NCBI GenBank assembly: GCA_009668925.1
Contig: SBEK01000109.1
Coordinates: forward strand, 1-14,220
Source: Deltaproteobacteria bacterium
GTDB lineage: Bacteria > Desulfobacterota > Syntrophia > Syntrophales > Smithellaceae
Direction of reading: 5' to 3'
Length of the DNA stretch: 14,220 nt
The translations under genes and the position numbers were made by a program. How positions within the stretch are numbered: position 1 is the first letter of the stretch; the number at the start of each line of letters is the position of its first letter. The notes beneath the pieces were generated by a model, which worked only from the letters and a program-made list of their open reading frames with translations, was not told the DNA's origin and ran no database searches. This document shows positions 1-9,268 of the stretch, piece by piece.

Positions 1-2370
1 CTGGCCGGTGAAGTGAAAGAAGAGGCGCTTCTGCGCCATACCGCGGATAAGATCAAGACCTGGCTCGCGCAGGGGTTGACCGTGTTCTTCATCTCTCCGA
101 CGCCGGAAGACACCGCCCGCATGAAGCATCTGCTCGCCGGATATCAGCTGCCCCTGCACGCTCTGCCGGCGGACAGTCATCTGCTGGATGTCATCGATGA
201 ACGTCGCAGCGGCATCCCCGCGCTGTTTTTACGGGAAGGGAAAATATCCGGCGGTTTTGTTCTCGAAGCCCTCGGGCTGGCCATCCTGAGCGAAGAAGAA
301 ATCTTTGTCAAAAAAACGTCCCGCCGCCGCACGAAGCCTTCCCGCGAAGGGTATTTCCTGAAATCGTTCGGCGACCTGAAAGAGGGCGATTTTGTCGTCC
401 ACACGGACTTCGGCATCGGCGTCTACCGGGGCCTCAAGAAAATTACCGTCGGCAAAATCGACAACGACTTTCTGGTGATTGAATATCAGGACGGCGACAA
501 ACTGTACCTGCCGGTGAACGCGCTGGAAAAAATCCAGCGCTATCTGGGGCCGGAGGGCTTTGTCCCGAAGATTGAGAAGATGGGCGGGACATCCTGGGAC
601 GCGGTCAAGGAAAGAGTCAAGAAATCCGTCCGCGACGTAGCCTGCGAGCTGGTGGCGATTTATGCGGCCCGCGAGGCCATGGAGCGGAAATCTTTTGCGC
701 CGCCGGACCGCGTTTACGAGGAATTCTGTTCGGTCTTTGAATTTGAAGAAACCCCTGATCAGGCGAAGGCCATCGAAGACATCCACGCCGATATGGATGA
801 GGCCAAGCCGATGGACAGGTTGATCTGCGGCGATGCGGGATTCGGCAAAACGGAAGTCGCGCTCCGGGCCGCCTTCCGTGCGGTCATGGACGGCAGGCAG
901 GCTGCGCTTTTGGCGCCGACGACGATTCTGGCCGAACAGCACTATGCGACGTTTATGAGGCGTCTGGCCGATTTTCCGGTCCGGGTGGAAGTTCTGAACC
1001 GGTTTCGCACCTCCGCTGAAATCAAGAAAACGATCGCGGATCTTCGTCTGGGAAAAGTGGACATCGCCATCGGCACGCACCGCCTTCTGCAAAAAGATGT
1101 GGAGTTCAAGGATCTGGGCCTGGTGATTATCGATGAAGAGCAGCGTTTCGGCGTGGCCCACAAGGAGAAGCTGAAGAAGATTCGGACGCTGGTCGACGTG
1201 CTGACATTGTCGGCGACGCCCATTCCCCGCACCCTGCATCTGTCTCTGGTCGGCATCCGCGATTTATCCATCATCAATACGCCTCCGGAAGAGAGGCAGC
1301 CGATCAAGACCTACGTTCTGGAATTTGATGAAGATACCATCAAGGCCGCCGTGGAGGCGGAACTGGCCCGCGGCGGCCAGGTGTTTTTTGTCCATGACCG
1401 GGTACGCTCCATTTACTCCGTCGCCCACCTGTTGCAGCGGCTTGTGCCGCAGGCCCGCGTCGGTGTCGTACACGGCCAGATGAAGCCGGCGGACATCGAA
1501 AAAGCCATGTCCCGCTTTATCCGGCGAGAATTCGACGTGCTCGTCTGCACGACGATTATCGGATCCGGCCTGGACATTCCTTCAGCCAACACCATTCTGA
1601 TCAACCGCGCCGACCGCTTCGGCCTGTCGCAGCTTTATCAGATCCGCGGCCGTGTGGGCCGCGGCAAGGAAGAAGCCAGCGCTTACCTCCTGCTGCCCAG
1701 GGGCGCGCTCCTGTCGCGCGACGCCATGAAGCGGCTGCAGGCCATCAAGGAATTTTCCGAACCCGGTTCCGGTTTCCGCATCGCCTACAACGACCTGGAA
1801 ATCCGCGGGGGCGGCAATCTTCTGGGCCTGTCGCAGGCGGGGCATATCAGCGCCGTCGGCTACGAACTCTATACCGAACTGATGGAAAAGACGGTGCGGG
1901 AAATCCAGGGGGACACGGCTCCGGCGGAAGAGGTGCTTCCCGAAATTTCCATGGGCATTTCCGCTTTTCTCCCGGAGGATTACGTCGAGGATATTCACCA
2001 GCGGTTGATCCTCTATAAACGGATATCGCATGCGGCGACTGCCTCCGATCTGTCCGAAATTCGCAGCGAACTCGCCGACTGCTACGGCCCTCTGCCCGAG
2101 ACGGCGGAAAATCTTCTGCGGGTGATCGGCATCCGCAACCGGTTGAAGCCGCTCGCCGCCAAAAAAATGGGGTATGACGGGAAATATTTCTATGTGTATC
2201 TGCGCGAGACATCCCCGATTGATCCGGCAAAAATCATCGCGCTCACCCGAAAAAAGATCAGAGACCTGCGGTTTACGCCCGATTTCAAGCTCTTTATGCC
2301 CGCGGCGGGCTTAAACCCTCCCGAAATCCTGGAGCAAGCCGAAGGCCTCTTAAAGATGCTTGCCCAATAA
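1..2370 (+). CDS. mfd: Transcription-repair coupling factor Mfd (5'-truncated by the window edge)
   Basis: Mfd is a cytoplasmic DNA translocase that pushes stalled RNA polymerase off damaged DNA and recruits UvrA. The reading frame is open from base 1, so the start lies outside the window. About 789 codons are present; family members are near 1150 residues, so roughly a third is missing. Counting from base 1, the fragment begins in the UvrB-like N-terminal part, then has the RNA polymerase-interacting domain (about 125-185, including VVHTDFGIGVYRG). The RecG-like helicase motor follows: Walker A GDAGFGKT at 277-284, DEEQ box at 378-381, SATPIPRTL next, and motif VI GRVGRG at 550-555. The C-terminal TRCF domain lies at about 645-745. 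No frameshift or missing motor motif is visible. The next gene starts 23 bases after the stop, which suggests co-transcription with the downstream genes through uvrA. RecG is excluded by the RNA polymerase-interacting and TRCF domains. Confidence 0.97.
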   Translation: MAGEVKEEALLRHTADKIKTWLAQGLTVFFISPTPEDTARMKHLLAGYQLPLHALPADSHLLDVIDERRSGIPALFLREGKISGGFVLEALGLAILSEEEIFVKKTSRRRTKPSREGYFLKSFGDLKEGDFVVHTDFGIGVYRGLKKITVGKIDNDFLVIEYQDGDKLYLPVNALEKIQRYLGPEGFVPKIEKMGGTSWDAVKERVKKSVRDVACELVAIYAAREAMERKSFAPPDRVYEEFCSVFEFEETPDQAKAIEDIHADMDEAKPMDRLICGDAGFGKTEVALRAAFRAVMDGRQAALLAPTTILAEQHYATFMRRLADFPVRVEVLNRFRTSAEIKKTIADLRLGKVDIAIGTHRLLQKDVEFKDLGLVIIDEEQRFGVAHKEKLKKIRTLVDVLTLSATPIPRTLHLSLVGIRDLSIINTPPEERQPIKTYVLEFDEDTIKAAVEAELARGGQVFFVHDRVRSIYSVAHLLQRLVPQARVGVVHGQMKPADIEKAMSRFIRREFDVLVCTTIIGSGLDIPSANTILINRADRFGLSQLYQIRGRVGRGKEEASAYLLLPRGALLSRDAMKRLQAIKEFSEPGSGFRIAYNDLEIRGGGNLLGLSQAGHISAVGYELYTELMEKTVREIQGDTAPAEEVLPEISMGISAFLPEDYVEDIHQRLILYKRISHAATASDLSEIRSELADCYGPLPETAENLLRVIGIRNRLKPLAAKKMGYDGKYFYVYLRETSPIDPAKIIALTRKKIRDLRFTPDFKLFMPAAGLNPPEILEQAEGLLKMLAQ

Positions 2371-2393
2371 TGATTATCAAGATATAGAGCATC

Positions 2394-3386
2394 ATGAAAA
2401 CCATGCAACTGCAAAATACAGAAATCGTTATCCGCTCCCCCGGGCTTCCGTCCACACTGATGTTTCTCGCCGCGTTCTGCTGTCTTGTCGCCTGCAGCGG
2501 GAACGATTTACTCAGCAGAAAATATGTCGCGACCGTCAACGGCGAAAAAATTTATCAGGATGAATTTGAGCAGCGATTGAATGCGCAAAAGGGGCTGATC
2601 TCGCCCAAGAGCCTGCCGGATTCTTTGAGCAAACGCGACATGCTGGACGAGGAAGTCCTGGAATCCATGATCACGGAAAAAATCGTCCTCCAGAGAGCGC
2701 GGGAGCTGAACCTCTCCGTCAGCAGCACGGAGCTGGACAAGAAAATCCTCGACATCCGGAAAGACTACGGCGAGCATTTTTTTGATTTGCTCACCGCGCA
2801 AAATGTGCGATATGAAGACTGGCGTGAAGAACTCAGAAAAGAAATGCTCTTCGACAAACTGGTGGCCATAGACGTCAATGCGGCGGTCCGCGTTTCGGAG
2901 GATGAAGCGGAAGATTATTATAACCAGCGCCCCGACGTCTGCAAGACTGAGGCGCGCGTCCGGGCGGCGCAAATCGTCGTTCGGGACGCGGACAAGGCCA
3001 GGGCGGTCCGGGCCAGGCTGGAAAATGGAGAGGATTTTGCCGCAGTCGCGGCCCAGGTCTCGATCGGGCCGGAAGCCGTCCGGGGAGGCGACCTCGGCAT
3101 GATCTACCGGCAGACCATGCCGGACCCCCTGGACAAAACGCTCTTCAGCCTGCCGGTCGGCAAAATCAGCCCGATTGTCAAAAGTTCCTATGGATATCAT
3201 ATCTTCAAGGTGACGGAAATAAAACCCGCCCGGGCGCGGTCTTTTTCCGATTGCCGGGAAGAGGTGACGGCCGCCATCCGGGCTCAGAAACAGGATGCCG
3301 CGTTCACCGTCTGGCTGGAAGGATTGAAGATGAAAGCCGTCGTCAAAAAAGAACCGCTGGCTTCGGCCAGACGTCGTCATAATTAA
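2394..3386 (+). CDS. Parvulin-type peptidyl-prolyl isomerase lipoprotein (SurA/PrsA-like)
   Basis: Predicted envelope folding factor of the SurA/PrsA type, 330 residues. A hydrophobic segment at about 22-33 ends in the lipobox L-V-A-C, with Cys34 as the likely lipidated residue. Ser at +2 would favour sorting to the outer membrane in a Lol-type system. A SurA-type N-terminal chaperone domain covers about 45-165 and a single parvulin domain about 185-280, with GGDLG and the late active-site segment YGYHIFKV (His269). The first active-site histidine of typical parvulins (RHIL) is Gln193 here (AAQIVV), so isomerase activity may be weak. The start at 2394 has only a weak Shine-Dalgarno sequence. 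An internal ATG at 2460 would give a much shorter n-region without positive charge, so the upstream start is preferred. It lies between mfd and a second parvulin gene. Substrate proteins cannot be told from the sequence. Confidence 0.9.
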   Translation: MKTMQLQNTEIVIRSPGLPSTLMFLAAFCCLVACSGNDLLSRKYVATVNGEKIYQDEFEQRLNAQKGLISPKSLPDSLSKRDMLDEEVLESMITEKIVLQRARELNLSVSSTELDKKILDIRKDYGEHFFDLLTAQNVRYEDWREELRKEMLFDKLVAIDVNAAVRVSEDEAEDYYNQRPDVCKTEARVRAAQIVVRDADKARAVRARLENGEDFAAVAAQVSIGPEAVRGGDLGMIYRQTMPDPLDKTLFSLPVGKISPIVKSSYGYHIFKVTEIKPARARSFSDCREEVTAAIRAQKQDAAFTVWLEGLKMKAVVKKEPLASARRRHN

Positions 3387-3399
3387 TTTCAACCAAAAA

Positions 3400-3406
3400 G
3401 GGGGAA
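3400..3406 (+). promoter_or_regulatory. Shine-Dalgarno site of the second parvulin gene
   Basis: A purine run GGGGGAA ends five bases before the GTG at 3412. It is the strongest ribosome binding site in the plus-strand repair cluster and decides in favour of this non-ATG start, which also begins a complete signal peptide. Confidence 0.7.
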
Positions 3407-3411
3407 GCATC

Positions 3412-4392
3412 GTGAATCTTCTTAAACTCTGTTTCACATCCATCCTGGCCGTGCTGATGATCGGGAGTGCGGCTGCCGCAGCCGATGTGGCGGACAGAAT
3501 CGTCGCCGTCGTCAATGACGACGTCATCACGCTGGCGGAGCTCAACCGCGCCTTCGAACCTTACGCCAAGAATATCGAGGCCAACTATAAAGGCAGTAAC
3601 AAGGAAACGGTCCTTCAGGAAAATAAAGCGGCTATGCTGCAGCGGTTGATTGATCAAATGCTGATCGAGCACGAGGCGAAAAAGGCGGGAACGGGCATTG
3701 CGGCGATCAAAGACGAAGAAGTCATGGATGTGTTGAACGATATGCTGGCCAAGAATAATGCCCAGATGGCGGACTACGAAAAAAAACTGACTGCCGAAGG
3801 CAATACCCTGGAGAATGTTAAAAAAGAAATCAAAGGGCAGATGCTGCGCATGAGGCTCCTGAGGCGGGAAGTTCAGTCCAGAATTCTGGTCACCGACCAG
3901 GAGATTGGAGAATTCTACGACAAGCACCGCCAGGACTACGAAGGGAAGGAAGCCGTCCGCATCAAACAGATTCTGCTGCCGGTCCGTGCGGACGCGGACA
4001 AGAAGGAGCGCGACAACGCAAGAAATCAGGCCGGCGAGCTGCGCGAACGCATTCTGAAAGGAGAACCGTTTGAACCACTGGCGGCGCAATTTTCCAGAGG
4101 ACCGGCGGCGGCTCAGGGTGGAGACATCGGATTTGTCGAGCGGGGCGTCATTCTGCCGGAAGTGGAAAAGGCGGCCTTCGGCCTGTCCGTCGGACAGTTG
4201 AGCGATGTTATAGAAACAGAGATGGGATTTCACCTGATCGCCGTCGTCGATAAACGGGGGGCCGGATTGAAACCTCTTCCCGTCGTGCGTAACGAAATCA
4301 AGGCAAAGATCGAAGATGAAAAGATTGCCAAAAAATACGACGAGTGGATCGACGGGATCCGCAAACGATCCTTCGTCGATGTCCGCTTATAA
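3412..4392 (+). CDS. SurA-like periplasmic chaperone / parvulin peptidyl-prolyl isomerase
   Basis: Predicted periplasmic chaperone for outer-membrane proteins, 326 residues with a GTG start. The signal peptide (MNLLKLCF, hydrophobic core, then a run of Ala) is probably cut after Ala24, leaving a mature protein that begins near [16 protein letters not shown], the usual SurA N-terminal opening. The SurA_N domain extends to about 165, a single parvulin domain covers about 180-280 ([13 protein letters not shown] with His274), and a helical tail closes the protein. E. coli SurA has two parvulin domains, so this is the one-domain form. As in its upstream paralogue, the first catalytic histidine is Gln (Gln186 in IKQILL). 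The start is 25 bases after the preceding stop, and uvrA begins 18 bases downstream, so it probably shares their transcript. The upstream paralogue is a lipoprotein, so the two may work on different membranes or surfaces. Confidence 0.92.
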   Translation: MNLLKLCFTSILAVLMIGSAAAAADVADRIVAVVNDDVITLAELNRAFEPYAKNIEANYKGSNKETVLQENKAAMLQRLIDQMLIEHEAKKAGTGIAAIKDEEVMDVLNDMLAKNNAQMADYEKKLTAEGNTLENVKKEIKGQMLRMRLLRREVQSRILVTDQEIGEFYDKHRQDYEGKEAVRIKQILLPVRADADKKERDNARNQAGELRERILKGEPFEPLAAQFSRGPAAAQGGDIGFVERGVILPEVEKAAFGLSVGQLSDVIETEMGFHLIAVVDKRGAGLKPLPVVRNEIKAKIEDEKIAKKYDEWIDGIRKRSFVDVRL

Positions 4393-4410
4393 GCAGAAGC
4401 ACATACCGCT

Positions 4411-7242
4411 ATGGATTTGATCAGAATCAAGGGCGCATCCCAGCATAATCTCAAACACGTCAGTCTGGATATTCCCCGCGATCGGCTGGTGGTCATCACC
4501 GGCGTCTCCGGTTCCGGAAAATCGTCTCTGGCGTTTGACACAATTTATGCGGAAGGTCAGCGCCGCTACGTCGAATCGCTCTCGACATACGCACGCCAGT
4601 TTATCGGACAGATGGACAAACCGGATGTCGAAGCGATTGAGGGCCTCTCCCCCGCGATTGCGATCGAACAGCGCGCAGCCAGCCACAATCCTCGTTCCAC
4701 CGTGGGCACCGTCACGGAAATTTACGACTACTTCCGGCTGCTGTTCGCCGGAATCGGCGTTTGCCACTGCACCGCCTGTGGACGTGAAATAAAGTCGCAG
4801 ACGATCGACAGCATTGTCGCCGGCATTCTGGCGCTGCCGGAGGACACGCGCTTCAGCATCCTCGCCCCGCTGGTCCGCGGGAAAAAAGGCGAATTTGCCA
4901 AAGAGCTCAGGAAACTGCAGAAGGAGGGTTTTGCCCGCGTGCGGATCGACGGCGCAATCCACGATCTGTCCGAAGACATCGTGCTTGCCAAAACCAAGCG
5001 CCATGACATCGATCTGATTGTCGACCGCCTGGTGCTGAAAGAAGGCGTGCGCAAGCGGCTTCGCGACTCCGTCGAAATTGCTGCGGGTAAGAGCGACGGC
5101 CTCGTCAGAGTCGTTACCGCCGACGGCTGTGAAACGCTGTACTCTGAAAAGTATGCCTGCCCCGATTGCGGCATCAGCATGCCGCCGCTCGCACCGCGTG
5201 TTTTTTCCTTCAACAACCCCTACGGCGCCTGCCCGACCTGCAACGGTCTGGGATCGCGCATGCACTTCGCCCTGGATCTGGTCGTGCCGGATGCCGGCCT
5301 GTCCCTGCGCGAAGGCGCCATCGCGCCCTGGGCCGGACGCAACTCGGTTTATTATTACAACATGCTCGATGCGCTGTCCGCCCACTACGCCTTCGACATC
5401 AATACCCCCTTCAATCAACTGCCGGAAAAAATTCAGCAGGTTCTGCTTTACGGGTCGGGCGCGGAAACGATCAAATTTTATCACGATCACCCCGGCAAGC
5501 GCCTTTTCGCCTACCGCCCGTTTGAAGGCGCGATCAAACAGCTGGAGCGGCGCTGGAGGGAAACCGCCTCCAGTACGGTCCGCGCGGATCTGGCGCGCTA
5601 CATCGATTTACGCCCGTGCGAAACCTGCCAGGGCGCGCGTTTGAAGAAAGAAAGCCTGTCCGTCACCGTCGGCGGGAAAAATATATATGAGTTGTGCCTC
5701 TTATCCATCCGCGAGTGCTTCCTGTTTTTCGACGACCTCGGCCTGCCCGCCCAGGAACTGCTCATCGCCGAGCGCATCCTGAAAGAAATCCGCAACCGGC
5801 TTTCCTTTCTGTTGAACGTCGGTATGGATTACCTGAATCTGGCCCGGTCGACTTCCACCCTGTCCGGCGGCGAGTCCCAGCGCATCCGGCTGGCCACCCA
5901 AATCGGCTCCGGCCTGATGGGCGTTTTGTATGTGCTTGACGAACCGACCGTGGGCCTGCATCAGAAAGACAACCTGCGCCTGATCGAAACCCTCAAGACG
6001 CTCCGGGACATGGGGAACAGCGTCCTGGTGGTGGAGCATGACGCGGACATGATGCTGGCCTGCGACCACATTGTCGACATGGGACCGGGCGCCGGCGAAC
6101 AGGGCGGGGAAGTTATTTTTCAGGGTACGCCGGCCGAGATCCTGCAAAGCGAGACATCGCTCACCGGCAAATATTTATCCGGAAAGGAATCCATTGCCCC
6201 ACCGGCCCGCCGCAGACCCGGCACCGGCCGCTTTATTCTTCTGGAAGGCGCCTCGCAAAATAATCTCAAGGATATCGACATCAAAATCCCGACGGGTGTT
6301 TTGACGGCGGTCACCGGCGTATCCGGTTCCGGCAAAAGCACGATGGTGATTGAGACTCTGTATAAAGTCATGGCGCGCCGGTTGAATCAGCAAAGCGGTT
6401 CGATGGGAAAAATCAGGCGGGTCCGCGATATGGGAGACATCGAACGGGTGATCATGATCAATCAGCAGCCGATCGGACGAACGCCCCGCTCCAACCCCGT
6501 CACCTACACCGGCATCTTTTCCTTTATCCGCGATCTGTTTACCGGACTCCCGGAAGCGCGCATGCGGGGCTACAAACCGGGGCGGTTCAGCTTTAACGTC
6601 AAAGGGGGGCGGTGCGAGGCCTGCGAAGGCAACGGCCTCATCAAGATCGAAATGCATTTCCTGCCGGACGTCTATGTGACCTGCGACGTGTGCCGTGGCA
6701 AGCGGTTCAATGCGGACACGCTGGACATCAAATACAAGGATCACAGCATCGCGGACGTCTTGGACCTGACCGTCCATCAGGGGCTGGATTTTTTCGCCAA
6801 CATTCCGTCCATCCGGGCCCACCTGCAGCTTCTTGCAGATGTGGGGCTGGGCTATATCCGGCTGGGACAATCGGCCACAACGCTGTCCGGAGGCGAAGCG
6901 CAGCGCATCAAGCTGGCGCGGGAACTGGGTAAACGGGTCAACAGCAATACGCTCTACATTCTGGACGAACCGACCATCGGCCTGCATTTCGCGGACATCC
7001 AGCGGCTGCTGGATGTCCTGATGCGGCTGGTCGATATGGGCAATACGATGGTGGTGATCGAACACAACCTGGATATCATCAAATCCGCCGATCACGTGAT
7101 CGACCTGGGGCCCGAAGGCGGTCCTTCCGGCGGACAAATTATCGCGGCCGGCACGGTCGAAGACGTGGCGCAAAATGAACGGTCAGCTACCGGTTTCTTC
7201 TTAAAGAAGATTCTGGAGGAACGGAAGGACTCCGACGCTTAA
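4411..7242 (+). CDS. uvrA: Excinuclease ABC subunit A (UvrA), full length
   Basis: UvrA is the damage-recognition ATPase of nucleotide excision repair. It dimerises, loads UvrB on lesions and is recruited by Mfd at stalled RNA polymerase. At 943 residues it matches the usual length of about 940. Both ABC cassettes are intact: Walker A GVSGSGKS at 31-38 and 636-643, signatures LSGGESQ at 484-490 and LSGGEAQ at 825-831, each followed by a Walker B ending in LDEPT. The zinc modules are intact, with cysteines 250/253/274/277 and 735/738/758/761. The UvrB-binding and insertion regions between them read through without breaks. There is no strong Shine-Dalgarno before the ATG, but the gene begins 18 bases after the SurA-like gene and may be translated partly by coupling. 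No SOS (LexA-like) box was recognised close upstream, as expected for an internal operon gene. Confidence 0.98.
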   Translation: MDLIRIKGASQHNLKHVSLDIPRDRLVVITGVSGSGKSSLAFDTIYAEGQRRYVESLSTYARQFIGQMDKPDVEAIEGLSPAIAIEQRAASHNPRSTVGTVTEIYDYFRLLFAGIGVCHCTACGREIKSQTIDSIVAGILALPEDTRFSILAPLVRGKKGEFAKELRKLQKEGFARVRIDGAIHDLSEDIVLAKTKRHDIDLIVDRLVLKEGVRKRLRDSVEIAAGKSDGLVRVVTADGCETLYSEKYACPDCGISMPPLAPRVFSFNNPYGACPTCNGLGSRMHFALDLVVPDAGLSLREGAIAPWAGRNSVYYYNMLDALSAHYAFDINTPFNQLPEKIQQVLLYGSGAETIKFYHDHPGKRLFAYRPFEGAIKQLERRWRETASSTVRADLARYIDLRPCETCQGARLKKESLSVTVGGKNIYELCLLSIRECFLFFDDLGLPAQELLIAERILKEIRNRLSFLLNVGMDYLNLARSTSTLSGGESQRIRLATQIGSGLMGVLYVLDEPTVGLHQKDNLRLIETLKTLRDMGNSVLVVEHDADMMLACDHIVDMGPGAGEQGGEVIFQGTPAEILQSETSLTGKYLSGKESIAPPARRRPGTGRFILLEGASQNNLKDIDIKIPTGVLTAVTGVSGSGKSTMVIETLYKVMARRLNQQSGSMGKIRRVRDMGDIERVIMINQQPIGRTPRSNPVTYTGIFSFIRDLFTGLPEARMRGYKPGRFSFNVKGGRCEACEGNGLIKIEMHFLPDVYVTCDVCRGKRFNADTLDIKYKDHSIADVLDLTVHQGLDFFANIPSIRAHLQLLADVGLGYIRLGQSATTLSGGEAQRIKLARELGKRVNSNTLYILDEPTIGLHFADIQRLLDVLMRLVDMGNTMVVIEHNLDIIKSADHVIDLGPEGGPSGGQIIAAGTVEDVAQNERSATGFFLKKILEERKDSDA

Positions 7243-7400
7243 GGAGCGGATGAGACGGGTCAGAGGTGAGAACCCCGGCCGCATCTTCCGCATTTCTTCC
7301 TTTTTTTCTTTTTTTGCATCCGTTATTTTTCAAGTTATGCGACCGCGTGACGATATATTAAGAAAGGCAAGACCATTTTCGCCGCCCTGGACGCAAGCTT
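7243..7400 (+). other. Gap between uvrA and the HD-GYP gene with a long pyrimidine tract
   Basis: This 158-base gap holds an unbroken run of 23 pyrimidines at 7293-7315, mostly T. No convincing GC-rich stem precedes it, so it is not a textbook intrinsic terminator. A -10-like TATATT sits at 7354-7359, about 40 bases before the HD-GYP start, without a good -35 at the right distance. The region may carry the end of the repair operon and a promoter for the regulator, but neither is firmly supported. A short open frame from 7250 with no homology-like content is not counted as a gene. Confidence 0.3.
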
Positions 7401-8540
7401 ATGAACCCACTGCCGTTGACGCCGCTGAAATACAGGCATTCCATCCTGCTGATCGATGATGAAGAACGCATCCTCGATATCATGACGATGATGCTGGTTG
7501 ATGAAGGGTATGACCTGCACACAGCGGTCTCCGCCGAAGAAGGGCTCAAACTGCTGCACGAATTCAAGGATTTCTCTCTGATCATCTCGGACCAGATGAT
7601 GCCGGGCATGACGGGCGTGCAATTCTTCACGCAGGCACGGATCATCTGTCCCAACGCCCTGCGCGTCCTTTTGACCGGATATACCGACATGGAGGCGATC
7701 ATCGACGCCATCAACAGCGGCGGGATTCACCTGTACCTCACCAAACCCTGGCACAAAGATGATCTCCTTTATTCGATCAACCAGCTCTTGTCCAAAGCCG
7801 AACTGCTTATTGAAAACCGCCGTCTGGATGAACTGGTCAAAAAGCAAAATGCTGAATTGCTGGGACTCAATAAAAATCTTGAAGAAAAAGTTCATCTCAA
7901 GACCTTGCATCTCGATCAGCGGGCCCAGGAGCTTAAAATCAGTTATGAAAGAATTCAGCTCATTCTGGAAGGAACAGTCCTCGCGATGTCCAAAATCGTC
8001 GAGAGCCGCGATCCTTACACGGCGGGCCACGAACAGCAGGTCGCCCGTATCGCCGACATCATCGCCCGGGGGATGTCCCTGCCCCGGGACACCGCGGAGG
8101 CCATTCGGATCGCGGGAACCCTTCACGACATCGGCAAAATTGCCGTGCCCACCGAGATTCTGACCCGACCGGGAAGATTGAACCGTCTGGAAATGGAGTT
8201 GGTCAAGACGCATTCCCAAAATGCGTATGATATCCTGAAGACGATTCAATTTCCCTATCCGGTTGCCGAGATCATCCTGCAGCACCACGAGAGAATGGAT
8301 GGTTCCGGATATCCGCAGGGATTAAAAGGTTCGGATATCCTTCTCGAGGCGCGCATCGTCGGTATCGCCGACGTCCTGGAAGCCATGTCGGCGCACCGTC
8401 CTTACCGTCCCGCGCTCGGGATTGAATCGGCTATTGATGAGATCACCCGGCATCGCGGAACGCTTTACGACGCGGATGTTGTGGATGCCTGTCTGGGCGT
8501 CTGCTATGCCGATATTCAAAAAGAATTCCTGACTCTGTAG
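7401..8540 (+). CDS. Response regulator with HD-GYP phosphodiesterase output (RpfG-like)
   Basis: Predicted two-component response regulator whose output domain hydrolyses cyclic di-GMP, 379 residues, cytoplasmic. The receiver domain covers about 13-130: acidic pair Asp19-Asp20, phosphoacceptor Asp64 in ISDQMMPGM, Thr92 and Lys115 in YLTKPW. A charged helical linker, probably a coiled coil, spans about 130-190. The HD-GYP domain covers about 190-370 and keeps the metal-ligand pattern: His210, His242-Asp243 in LHDIGK, His271, His295-His296, the GYP triplet at 303-305 and Asp324. Catalysis is therefore expected to be intact. No sensor kinase is adjacent, so it is an orphan regulator within this window. 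An in-frame stop at 7359 limits the start, and ATG 7401 is the first candidate; it lacks a clear Shine-Dalgarno. Signal and controlled behaviour (motility, biofilm, other) cannot be inferred from the neighbours. Confidence 0.95.
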   Translation: MNPLPLTPLKYRHSILLIDDEERILDIMTMMLVDEGYDLHTAVSAEEGLKLLHEFKDFSLIISDQMMPGMTGVQFFTQARIICPNALRVLLTGYTDMEAIIDAINSGGIHLYLTKPWHKDDLLYSINQLLSKAELLIENRRLDELVKKQNAELLGLNKNLEEKVHLKTLHLDQRAQELKISYERIQLILEGTVLAMSKIVESRDPYTAGHEQQVARIADIIARGMSLPRDTAEAIRIAGTLHDIGKIAVPTEILTRPGRLNRLEMELVKTHSQNAYDILKTIQFPYPVAEIILQHHERMDGSGYPQGLKGSDILLEARIVGIADVLEAMSAHRPYRPALGIESAIDEITRHRGTLYDADVVDACLGVCYADIQKEFLTL

Positions 8541-8582
8541 ATCCACGCGCCGGAAAATTTTTTTGGAGGGGGGTGTCCCGGC

Positions 8583-8610
8583 GCCCCGCACCGGCCCCCG
8601 GTCGGCGGGC
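8583..8610. terminator. GC-rich hairpin between convergent genes, possible terminator
   Basis: The inner hairpin is perfect: ACCGG (8590-8594), loop CCC, CCGGT (8598-8602). It can be lengthened outward by pairing GCCCCGC (8583-8589) with GCGGGC (8605-8610), with one bulged C and a two-base bulge on the other side. It lies between the stops of the HD-GYP gene and nadD. On the plus strand a T6 run comes only 10 bases later, and on the minus strand no T run follows directly, so it is a poor match to a classic intrinsic terminator. Confidence 0.35.
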
Positions 8611-8617
8611 GGAAAAA

Positions 8618-9268
8618 CTATTTTTTCGGGTACAGGGTGTTGGCGGCGATATATCCGCGCACGGGATCCGGCGTAAGATAACGTATGGATTGTCCGGTTT
8701 GCACGCTCTGACGAATCCGGGAAGAAGAGATATCCAGAAAAGTGACGTCGCGGAAATGCAGTGCACAGCCGGACGGTCCCCGATAGCCTTGAAGGGTTTC
8801 ATCATACCGGAAACGGGAGGCATAGGCTTCGGGGAAGATCCCCGCCAGCCCTCGGTTCTCGTACCCCGGCCGCGTCATCACGATGAAGTGGCAAAGCGAC
8901 AACAAGGTCTCCCATTCATGCCATGTCGTAATCGCATCAAAGGCGTCCCGGCCGGTGATAAAGTATAATTCCAGATTGGGATCAGGCGCCGCCAAAAAAT
9001 GGCGGACCGTATCAATGGAATAGGATTTCCCCGGCCTTCGGGATTCCACGTCCGACAGGGAAAAAGAATCATTGCCGGCAATGGCCAGACGCACCATCTG
9101 CAGACGGTGTTCAAAGGGCGTGATCCGACGCTCCGTTTTATGCGGCGGAGACGCGGCGGGAATAAAGATCACGCGATCCAGGTGAAGAAGCGCGAGCAGC
9201 TCTTGTGCAGCACGCAGATGACCGAAATGAATCGGATCAAATGTCCCGCCGAAAAGCCCCCACTTCAT
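8618..9268 (-). CDS. nadD: Nicotinate-nucleotide adenylyltransferase NadD
   Basis: NadD joins nicotinate mononucleotide with ATP to make nicotinate adenine dinucleotide, the step before NAD synthetase; it is cytoplasmic. The protein has 216 residues, the usual size. The nucleotidyltransferase signature [12 protein letters not shown] lies at 7-18, PPHK at 41-44, the GRDAF/TWHEW region at about 106-119, and the C-terminal SSSRIR motif at 181-186 (family SSTxIR). Its ATG overlaps the proA stop by four bases (ATGA) and no good Shine-Dalgarno is seen, so translation is probably coupled to proA. The gene ends in a convergent junction with the HD-GYP regulator. The ribosome-silencing factor gene rsfS, often found downstream of nadD, is absent here. 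Confidence 0.96.
   Translation of the reverse strand: MKWGLFGGTFDPIHFGHLRAAQELLALLHLDRVIFIPAASPPHKTERRITPFEHRLQMVRLAIAGNDSFSLSDVESRRPGKSYSIDTVRHFLAAPDPNLELYFITGRDAFDAITTWHEWETLLSLCHFIVMTRPGYENRGLAGIFPEAYASRFRYDETLQGYRGPSGCALHFRDVTFLDISSSRIRQSVQTGQSIRYLTPDPVRGYIAANTLYPKK

Noticed and set aside
4387..7173. Long minus-strand open frames (up to 367 codons) opposite uvrA, and similar ones opposite mfd, the parvulin genes and the HD-GYP gene
   Set aside because: They mirror well-supported genes, have no ribosome binding sites or domains, and reflect codon bias that removes stops on the other strand.
7285..7320. Intrinsic terminator after uvrA
   Set aside because: The T-rich run is present, but the upstream sequence offers only a four-pair GGGT/ACCC stem that is not adjacent to it.
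7250..7459. A 69-codon open frame after uvrA
   Set aside because: It runs over the pyrimidine tract and into the HD-GYP gene in another frame, and its composition looks like non-coding sequence.
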